In this document: positions 57,825 through 64,000 of the stretch, in pieces
How positions within the stretch are numbered: position 1 is the first letter of the stretch
Layout: every line of letters starts with the position of its first letter
Assembly: GCA_050008495.1 (NCBI GenBank)
Contig: JBEKMN010000005.1
Coordinates: forward strand, 1-64,000
Direction of reading: 5' to 3'
DNA length: 64,000 bases
Source: CAVROP01 sp050008495
GTDB taxonomy: Bacteria > Acidobacteriota > Terriglobia > UBA7540
The notes under the pieces: model-generated
What the model saw: the letters and a program-made list of their open reading frames with translations, nothing else
Database searches by the model: none
What the model was told of the DNA's origin: nothing
Translations under genes and position numbers: made by a program

Positions 57825-60530
57825 ATGAACTGGCGGCGCGAACCTTCCAAACTCGGTGCGCTATTCCGCCGGCGGAAGCCGGTGGATGATCTCGAGGAAG
57901 AAATTCGCGCGCACCTGGAAATGGAAGAACGGGAGAACCTGGAAGCCGGCATGCCGCCTGAGGAGGCTCACTATGCGGCGCTGCGCCGATTCGGCAACGT
58001 GACCTTGACCCAGGAGAGGAGCAGGGAAATGTGGGGATGGGAATCCTTCGAGACGCTCTGGCAAGACATTCGTTATGGCCTGCGTATCTTGGCCAAGAAC
58101 CGAGGCTTCACGGCGGTGGCGGTTCTGACGCTGGCCATTGGCATCGGGGCCAACACGGCGATCTTTAGCCTGATCAACGCGGTGATGCTGCGGATGCTTC
58201 CGGTTCAAAGGCCGAACGAGCTGCGGCTGGTAGGCATGGTGGATCCGCACTCGGACGGCGATGGCGATACTTCCTTTACGAATCCGCTCTGGGAACAAGT
58301 GCGCGACCGGCAGGATGTTTTTTCCGGAGTCTTGGCTTGGAGCGGAAGTCGCTTCGACTTGGCGCAGGGCGGAGCCGTTCACTACGCCAACGGGATGTGG
58401 GTGAGCGGGGACTTCTTCAAGACCCTGGAACTTCGCCCCGCCGCCGGCCGCCTGATCACAACCTCCGACGACCAGCGCGGATGCTCCGGCGCGGCGGTGC
58501 TGAGCTACGGCTTTTGGCAGGAGCATTACGGCGGAGCCCCGAGCGCCATAGGCAGCACCCTTTCGCTCAACGACCATCCGTTTGAGGTCGTCGGCGTCGC
58601 GCCGCCCGGTTTCTACGGAATGGAGGTTGGCCGCAACTTCGATGTGGCGATTCCGATCTGCGCCGCTACGCTGTTCGACGGCAAAAAAACCAGGCTCGAC
58701 CAGCGCTCTTATTGGTGGCTCCGCGTGGCAGGACGCGTCAAGCCTGGGGTGAGCCTAAGCAAGCTGGCGGCGCGGTTGGGAGTCCTATCTCCCCAAATCT
58801 TTACTGCCGCTCTGCCGCAGGACTGGGATTCGAACGGACAGAAAAGTTTCCTGCGACAGGTATTGGTAACGACTCCGGCCGCCACCGGAACTTCCGAACT
58901 GCGGGGGCAGTTTGACCGGCCGCTCCAAATGCTGATGGGTGTGGTCGGACTCGTGCTGCTGATCGCCTGCGCGAACATCGCCAGCCTGATGCTGGCGCGC
59001 GCGGCCGCCCGGCAGAAGGATCTCGCCATGCGCCAGGCTCTAGGCGCCAGCCGCTTGCGGCTGATTCGCCAATTGCTCACCGAGTGTGTCCTGCTTTCCT
59101 CGGCCGGAGCGCTGGTGGGGATTCTCCTCGCGCGCTGGGGCACCGCCCTGTTGGTCCGCTACATCTCGACCGCCGATAACGCGGTGTTCCTGGACCTGTC
59201 GCTCGACCGGCGCGTTCTTGGATTCACGTTGGCGATTGCCATTTTCACCAGCGTGCTGTTCGGCCTGTTGCCGGAGCTCCGCGCCACCCGGGTATCTCTG
59301 GCGTTGGCCATGAAGGGCGGCCAGGCAGTCGAGATCGACCGGCGGGCCCGCTTTCGCAACCGGCATTGGATCGTGGCTTCACAAGTGGCGCTCTCGCTCG
59401 TTTTATTGGTGGCTGCAGGCTTGTTTCTGCGCAGCTTCTGGAAGCTAGCCACCCTCGATATCGGGTTTGATCGCAACAACGTCCTGGTGGTGGGCGCTAA
59501 CCTCGAGACCGCGAAGGTACCGGGAGACCAGCAACTCTCGATTTGCGAAGCCATCGAGAGCAGGCTCCGCGCTCTGCCCGGGGTCGTCTCTGTTGGGCGG
59601 TCATGGACGACGCCGGTCAGCGGATCGGGGTGGAACGGTTGGATCGAGACCGAGTGGTCAAAGGGTCTCACAGGCCGCAATTCCTTAGCTTGGTTTAATT
59701 TCGTCTCGCCAGGGTATCTCGGGACGCTGCGCATGACTCTCCTGGCGGGTCGCAACTTCAACGACCGTGACACCAAAACCGCGCCTGCGGTGGTGATCGT
59801 TAACCAGACCCTCGCGCAGCGCTTCTTCCCCAATCTGAATCCGATCGGCAGGACATTCCGAATCGTTGAGTACGGGAAGCCCGGTCCGCCCATCGAGGTC
59901 GTCGGGGTCGTCAGGGACTCCAAATACCAGACTCTCCGCGAGAAAACTCATCCTACCGCATTCTTTCAGGTCACTAAGATACCAGGAGATGGCGAGGCGG
60001 AGACGTTCGAGTTGCGAACGGGCGTACGTCCTTCGGGGCTGGTCTCGGAGGTTCAGGCCGCCGTGGCCGGCGTGAATAAAGAGATTCCGCTCGAGTTTCA
60101 CACCCTGTCCGAGCAGGTGAACGACTCGATGGTCCAGGAGCGCATGCTCGCGCTGCTTTCCGGATTCTTTGGAACCTTGGCGCTGCTGCTGGCAATGATC
60201 GGTCTTTACGGCACGCTCAGCTATTTGGTGGCGCAGAGGCAGACCGAATTCGGCATCCGCATGGCCTTGGGGGCGGAGCGGGGATCGATTCTGCGGCTGG
60301 TCATGCGCAGTGTCATTTCCGTCCTCGCCGTGGGCGTCGTGGCAGGCGTCGGAATTTCGCTAGCGGCCACGCGAGTACTTCAGCAATTGTTGTTCGGGCT
60401 CGGGCCACACGACGTTGTGACCATGATCGCGGCGGTCGCGGTGCTGTCGGTCGTCGCACTGATCGCCGGATACCTCCCTGCTCGCCGGGCGATGAAGGTC
60501 GATCCCATGGTGGCGCTGCGGAACGAATGA
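57825..60530 (+). CDS. ADOP-type MacB/FtsX-like permease, copy 1
   Basis: A 901-residue member of the acidobacterial duplicated orphan permease type. Residues about 15-85 form the permease prefix domain (DDLEEEIRAHLEMEERENLE, EAHYAALRRFGNV). The first helix (about 98-122, GFTAVAVLTLAIGIGANTAIF) is followed by a periplasmic MacB-PCD domain, an FtsX block of three helices (about 365-480), a second periplasmic domain, and a second FtsX block ending LPARRAMKVDPMVALRNE. No ATPase domain or ATPase gene is present, so transport by itself is doubtful; family function is unknown. Paralogous to the next gene. Confidence 0.93.
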   Translation: MNWRREPSKLGALFRRRKPVDDLEEEIRAHLEMEERENLEAGMPPEEAHYAALRRFGNVTLTQERSREMWGWESFETLWQDIRYGLRILAKNRGFTAVAVLTLAIGIGANTAIFSLINAVMLRMLPVQRPNELRLVGMVDPHSDGDGDTSFTNPLWEQVRDRQDVFSGVLAWSGSRFDLAQGGAVHYANGMWVSGDFFKTLELRPAAGRLITTSDDQRGCSGAAVLSYGFWQEHYGGAPSAIGSTLSLNDHPFEVVGVAPPGFYGMEVGRNFDVAIPICAATLFDGKKTRLDQRSYWWLRVAGRVKPGVSLSKLAARLGVLSPQIFTAALPQDWDSNGQKSFLRQVLVTTPAATGTSELRGQFDRPLQMLMGVVGLVLLIACANIASLMLARAAARQKDLAMRQALGASRLRLIRQLLTECVLLSSAGALVGILLARWGTALLVRYISTADNAVFLDLSLDRRVLGFTLAIAIFTSVLFGLLPELRATRVSLALAMKGGQAVEIDRRARFRNRHWIVASQVALSLVLLVAAGLFLRSFWKLATLDIGFDRNNVLVVGANLETAKVPGDQQLSICEAIESRLRALPGVVSVGRSWTTPVSGSGWNGWIETEWSKGLTGRNSLAWFNFVSPGYLGTLRMTLLAGRNFNDRDTKTAPAVVIVNQTLAQRFFPNLNPIGRTFRIVEYGKPGPPIEVVGVVRDSKYQTLREKTHPTAFFQVTKIPGDGEAETFELRTGVRPSGLVSEVQAAVAGVNKEIPLEFHTLSEQVNDSMVQERMLALLSGFFGTLALLLAMIGLYGTLSYLVAQRQTEFGIRMALGAERGSILRLVMRSVISVLAVGVVAGVGISLAATRVLQQLLFGLGPHDVVTMIAAVAVLSVVALIAGYLPARRAMKVDPMVALRNE

Positions 60531-60795
60531 TTGACGATTTTCGATGGACGATTGCCGATTGGACGTCAGTCATGAGTTGTCAGTGGTCAGTTTTCAGTCG
60601 AACCGCGATGGAATTAAATGTCATTCCCGCGAAAGCGGGAATCCATTCCGAACGATTGGTGAGCCGTGGAGAATTCCCTCACCCGGCCCGACCCTGGGGT
60701 GAGGGCGTTCATCTCGTAGGGGGACGGCTTGCCGTCCCCCTGTTGCGAATGGATGGGGCAAGCGGGTAGGGCAAGCCCTATCCCTACAGAAGCGT
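60531..60795. repeat. Repeat-rich gap between the two permeases
   Basis: Begins with ATTGACGATTTTCGATGGAC, found again after the second permease at 63477. 60623-60642 is the palindrome ATTCCCGC-GAAA-GCGGGAAT, a widespread bacterial repeat. 60716-60745 holds a GGGGGACGGC/GCCGTCCCCC stem and 60760-60785 a GGGCAAG/CTATCCCT segment. Confidence 0.65.
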
Positions 60796-63477
60796 ATGCG
60801 CTTGCGACGGGAATTTTCCAAACTCGGTGCGCTGGTTCGACGTCGAAGGCCAGCCGACGATCTCGAAGCGGAGATTCGCACGCATATCGAAATGGAAGAG
60901 CGGGAAAACCTGGAATCCGGCATGCCGCCTGACGAAGCTCACTACGCCGCGCTGCGCCGCTTCGGCAACGTGCCCCTTGCGCAAGAAAGGAGCCGGGAAA
61001 TGTGGGGATGGAGTTGGGTCGAGACGCTCTGGCAGGACCTGCGGTTCGGAGTCCGGACGCTTGCGAAGAATCGCGGCTTCACCGCCGTGGCCGTGCTGAC
61101 GCTGGCGCTCGGAATCGGTGCCAACACCGCGATATTCAGCGTCGTCAATGCTGTCCTGCTGAAGTCAGCCCCATTCCCGTTCCACGATCCGGAGCGGTTG
61201 GTTTGGCTTGCGTCGGGAGACCTGCAAGACGGATTTGGCGACAACGTTTCGCTTGCCGACTTCCTGGAGTGGAAAAGCCGGAATAACGCCTTCGATCGCA
61301 TGGCCATCTTTGAAGGAGCCTGGTTCACGCTCGCGGGTGATGAACCCCGACGCATTCACGGCGACTTCATTTCCTCGGACTGGTTGCCGACCCTCGGTGT
61401 CCAACCGATGATGGGCCGCAACTTTGAGCAGAGCGAGGAGCACGCCGGGCGCGACGGCGAAGTAATTCTTTCAGGCGACTGCTGGCAACGCTGTTTCAAC
61501 GCAGACCCGAACATTCTCGGAAAGACTCTAACTCTCAACGAGCGAAGCTACACGGTGGTTGGAATCCTGCCCGCGGCCTTCAAGTTTGAAGATCGGGAGA
61601 TTTTCGCGCCGCTCGTTCCTGGCGCGGCCGTCGCCGACCACTCTGAAGGCTCGATGGTTTTTCATGCCTTTGCCCGTCTGAGGCGGGATGTTTCGTTGCA
61701 GCAAGCTAAGTCCGAGATGACGGGCATTGCCCGCCGGCTCGAGATGGAGTTTCAGGCTACCAACAAGGGACGGCTGCTGCGGCTCGTAACCTTGAAAGAA
61801 GCTGCAACTGAGCTCCAGCCGACTCCCCGGCGCATGCTCGAGACCCTCTGGATCATGTTTGGCGCGGTCGCGCTGGTGATGCTTGTAGCCTGCGCAAATG
61901 TTGCGGGGCTGCTTCTAGCGCGTGGGGTTTCACGCCGGAGAGAGTTCGCGGTGCGAAGCGCGCTCGGGTCGACGCGCTCCCGTGCGATCCGGCAGTTGTT
62001 CACCGAGACGGCGCTACTGTTCGCGGCGGGCGGCGCGGCCGGCGTGGCGCTTGCCTTCTGGTCGAGGGATCTGCTCGTCAAGACGATGGCCAGCTACCTC
62101 GACAATGCCGCCGTCAGCACTGACGCTCGGGTTTTCATATTCGGCCTCGCGGTGGCGCTGGCGGCCGGCCTGGTGTTCGGATTGGCGCCGGCGCGGCAGG
62201 CGGCCAACGTCAACCTTAACGATGCCCTAAAGGATTCGCCTCAAACCACGCTCGGCCTGAGCAGGACGCGTATCCATAGCTCGTTGGTGGTCGGCGAAAT
62301 GGCCCTGGCGCTCGTCCTGCTCATCAGCTTTGGTTTGCTCTTTCGTAGTTTTCTGCACGTGCAGGCCGCCCCGCTCGGCTTTGATCCCGCCAATATAGTC
62401 ACGATTTCCGCAGGACTTGACCAGCCTCGTTACGCAGCCTCGGCGTCGCGTATTGCCTTGGCGGATAACGTTCTTGAGAAAGCGCTGGCGCTGCCGGCGG
62501 TTGAGGCTGCGGGCGTCACAGACAGTCTCCCGCTGGAAGGCGCGGACGGAATGCGGTTCGTCATCGAAGGTCAGGCCGCGTCACAAGGGCAGGAAGCGAA
62601 GCTCAGAACTGTGGCTGTAACACCCGGGCTTTTCCGCACCTTGAAAATTCTGCTGCTGGAAGGCCGCGCGTTTAGCGAGAGCGACACTCCAGCATCGCCA
62701 CCAGTGGTCGTAATCAACCAGACGATGGCCCGCCGTTTCTTCCCGGGTGAGAGCCCGCTTGGCAAACGCCTGCGGATGGAGGACTCGCCGAACGCGTGGC
62801 GCGAGATTGTTGGCGTGGTCGCGGACGTGCGCCAGCGCAACCTGGACGAAGACTCCGCTCCCATCGCGTACCGGCCCTGGAATCAGGCGCCCCAGAGCAG
62901 TCTGAGTCTGGCCGTGCGCGTGGCGTCCAAGTCTGACATGGCGGGGGTGGCGGCAAAACTGCGTCGTGAGCTTCACAGCGTGGATAAAAGCCAGGTTTGG
63001 GCGCAGCCGGAATCGATGGACCAGTTGATTTATGAATCGGAGTCCGTCTCGCTGCGCCGCCCCATCGTTCGGCTGCTGGGAGTGTTCGGCATTCTGGCGG
63101 CGATGGTGGCAGCGGTCGGGCTCTACGGCGTCATGTCGTATTCGGTCAAGCAACAAACGCGGGAGATCGGAATCCGAGTGGCGCTAGGCGCGAACCGCCA
63201 TGCTGTTCTGGGGCTCGTCTTCACGCGCACTGCGCGGCTCGCCGGGCTTGGAATCGGACTGGGCATCGCAGCTTCGCTGGCTTTAACGCGCCTGCTTCCC
63301 ACCGGACCGATCGTCTGGACGGGTGCGGCGATCCACCTTTACGGCGTCAGCCGCACCGACTTGTTCACCTACGCAGGCTTCTCCGCTTTGCTTGCGCTGG
63401 TCGCGATGGTTGCGAGCTACGTACCCGCGCGCCGGGCGACGAAGGTCGATCCCATGGTGGCGCTGCGGAACGAATGA
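60796..63477 (+). CDS. ADOP-type MacB/FtsX-like permease, copy 2
   Basis: An 893-residue paralogue of the preceding permease. The prefix domain and first helix are strongly alike (for example SKLGALVRRRRPADDLEAEI and a long identical LAKNRGFTAVAVLTLA stretch), while the first periplasmic domain differs widely. FtsX blocks lie at about 350-465 and 755-885, and the protein ends YVPARRATKVDPMVALRNE. No ATPase partner. The pair most likely arose by tandem duplication and divergence of the extracytoplasmic domain, suggesting different external ligands; this is inference. Confidence 0.93.
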   Translation: MRLRREFSKLGALVRRRRPADDLEAEIRTHIEMEERENLESGMPPDEAHYAALRRFGNVPLAQERSREMWGWSWVETLWQDLRFGVRTLAKNRGFTAVAVLTLALGIGANTAIFSVVNAVLLKSAPFPFHDPERLVWLASGDLQDGFGDNVSLADFLEWKSRNNAFDRMAIFEGAWFTLAGDEPRRIHGDFISSDWLPTLGVQPMMGRNFEQSEEHAGRDGEVILSGDCWQRCFNADPNILGKTLTLNERSYTVVGILPAAFKFEDREIFAPLVPGAAVADHSEGSMVFHAFARLRRDVSLQQAKSEMTGIARRLEMEFQATNKGRLLRLVTLKEAATELQPTPRRMLETLWIMFGAVALVMLVACANVAGLLLARGVSRRREFAVRSALGSTRSRAIRQLFTETALLFAAGGAAGVALAFWSRDLLVKTMASYLDNAAVSTDARVFIFGLAVALAAGLVFGLAPARQAANVNLNDALKDSPQTTLGLSRTRIHSSLVVGEMALALVLLISFGLLFRSFLHVQAAPLGFDPANIVTISAGLDQPRYAASASRIALADNVLEKALALPAVEAAGVTDSLPLEGADGMRFVIEGQAASQGQEAKLRTVAVTPGLFRTLKILLLEGRAFSESDTPASPPVVVINQTMARRFFPGESPLGKRLRMEDSPNAWREIVGVVADVRQRNLDEDSAPIAYRPWNQAPQSSLSLAVRVASKSDMAGVAAKLRRELHSVDKSQVWAQPESMDQLIYESESVSLRRPIVRLLGVFGILAAMVAAVGLYGVMSYSVKQQTREIGIRVALGANRHAVLGLVFTRTARLAGLGIGLGIAASLALTRLLPTGPIVWTGAAIHLYGVSRTDLFTYAGFSALLALVAMVASYVPARRATKVDPMVALRNE

Positions 63478-63586
63478 TTGACGATTCTCGATGGACGATC
63501 GACGATTGCACGCGAAGCGAAGTTGGATAGGGCAAGAGTGAAACAAAGGTCACTGCATGGCGATTGACAGGCGACCCTCTACGATC

Positions 63587-63907
63587 TTAGCCGACGTGGA
63601 TCACTTGCCCTGGCCTAACGGAGGATATGGCTTGGCTGATTTCATCTCGGATCGCCTCGTAGTGAGAGAGACGATTCCTAACGACATGTACGATCACGAC
63701 TCCAAATCCGAGCGACGAAAGGTTGTGCTCGTGTTCAAACCCTTGGTCGATCGTCAGGAAGGCGTCGCAACGCCCGCGCAGGCGTTCCACCAAGACGTTG
63801 TCGGGAAGGCCTCCCCATCCCAACCCCAAAACGGTCAAGACGGCGTGGCTGGTTTGCAGGAGACGCTCAACGCGGGGGTTTACGCACTCATCAAGTACGA
63901 TGCGCAC
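63587..63907 (-). CDS. DUF5615 PIN-like toxin-type protein
   Basis: A 106-residue PIN-like domain protein. It starts (GTG) with MRIVLDECVNPRVE, whose Asp 6 begins the acidic site; DAFLTIDQGFEHE around residues 48-60 supplies further acidic residues, and the C-terminal VRPGQVIHVG is typical of DUF5615. The gene starts four bases after the stop of a DUF433 gene, the standard arrangement of this putative toxin-antitoxin pair. Nuclease activity is predicted from the PIN-like fold only. Confidence 0.85.
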   Translation of the reverse strand: MRIVLDECVNPRVERLLQTSHAVLTVLGLGWGGLPDNVLVERLRGRCDAFLTIDQGFEHEHNLSSLGFGVVIVHVVRNRLSHYEAIRDEISQAISSVRPGQVIHVG

Positions 63908-63911
63908 GGGG

Positions 63912-63998
63912 TTACCGGGAGGAGAGCGATTCGACCAACCGCTCTTGCGCCAAGGTGAGCAGGCCGGTCGCCTGTTCTCGCTTCACACTGGGGAAATC
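63912..63998 (-). CDS. DUF433 antitoxin-type protein, C-terminal part
   Basis: Twenty-eight codons from the right edge, reading DFPSVKREQATGLLTLAQER and ending LVESLSSR, then TAA at 63912-63914. The phrase F-P-S followed by an amphipathic helix matches the C-terminus of DUF433 proteins, which are encoded directly before DUF5615 PIN-like proteins. The N-terminal helix-turn-helix part lies outside the window. Confidence 0.72.
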   Translation of the reverse strand, partial: DFPSVKREQATGLLTLAQERLVESLSSR

Positions 63999-64000
63999 GA

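Noticed and set aside
57825..63477. MacB-type efflux pump
   Set aside because: Neither permease has an ATPase domain and no ATPase or membrane-fusion gene is nearby; they fit orphan permeases.
63557..63958. 133-codon plus-strand ORF
   Set aside because: Antisense to the DUF5615 gene and to the DUF433 stop; the minus-strand genes have clear family motifs.

Overview
This looks like a chromosomal fragment of an Acidobacteriota bacterium, probably from a metagenome-assembled genome. The assignment is inference. It rests on a PadR regulator followed by two orphan MacB/FtsX-type permeases with an acidobacterial-style permease prefix domain, high-GC coding sequence, hopanoid hpnC/hpnD genes, a DUF1080 hydrolase, and gene gaps filled with palindromic and dispersed repeats. 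No rRNA, tRNA, CRISPR array or insertion sequence was recognised.

Layout. 1-168 is the start of a ribbon-helix-helix antitoxin-like gene that runs off the left edge. 197-10859 is a surface-glycan island: nucleotide-sugar SDR, DegT aminotransferase, a GT22 (ALG9/PIG-B type) mannosyltransferase, a dolichol-phosphate-mannose-synthase/GtrA fusion, two further GT2 enzymes, a radical SAM protein, a small cysteine protein and a TupA-like ATP-grasp protein. It also holds three decayed genes: the C-terminus of a second DegT, the C-terminus of a TylF-like methyltransferase, and the N-terminus of a second SDR. 11088-14002 carries periplasmic thiol-redox genes (VKOR-DsbA-rhodanese fusion, then a DsbA-like protein). 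14509-19505 is a three-gene synthase-dependent exopolysaccharide candidate: HEAT-repeat membrane protein, BcsA/PgaC-like GT2, and TPR plus outer-membrane barrel. 19534-22867 holds two sugar-acid-type SDRs and a LarA-like protein. A GNAT gene, a solitary nuoA and hpnD-hpnC follow.

26445-44461 is a nearly complete dcw (division and cell wall) cluster on the minus strand, in transcription order mraZ-rsmH-ftsL-ftsI-murE-murF-mraY-[RHH regulator]-murD-ftsW-murG-murC-ftsQ-ftsA-ftsZ. A sigma70-like promoter with four 10-bp-phased MraZ-box-like repeats precedes mraZ. A second strong promoter, overlapped by a perfect palindrome, precedes the RHH gene that is translationally coupled to murD. ddl and murB are absent from the cluster.

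44876-56511 holds a GH29 fucosidase, yceH overlapping a giant CPBP (CAAX) protease, rimI, two secreted unknowns, a divergent cytochrome bd-family pair made of two CydA-like subunits (one with a C-terminal cytochrome c domain), an SGNH hydrolase and a DUF1080 protein. 57371-63477 is padR plus two paralogous ADOP permeases. The window closes with a DUF433/DUF5615 toxin-antitoxin-like pair cut by the right edge.

The most distinctive items are the RHH switch inside the dcw cluster, the two-CydA-like cytochrome-c-bearing oxidase, the HEAT/GT2/TPR-barrel glycan system, and the bacterial GT22 paired with a polyprenyl-phosphate-mannose synthase.
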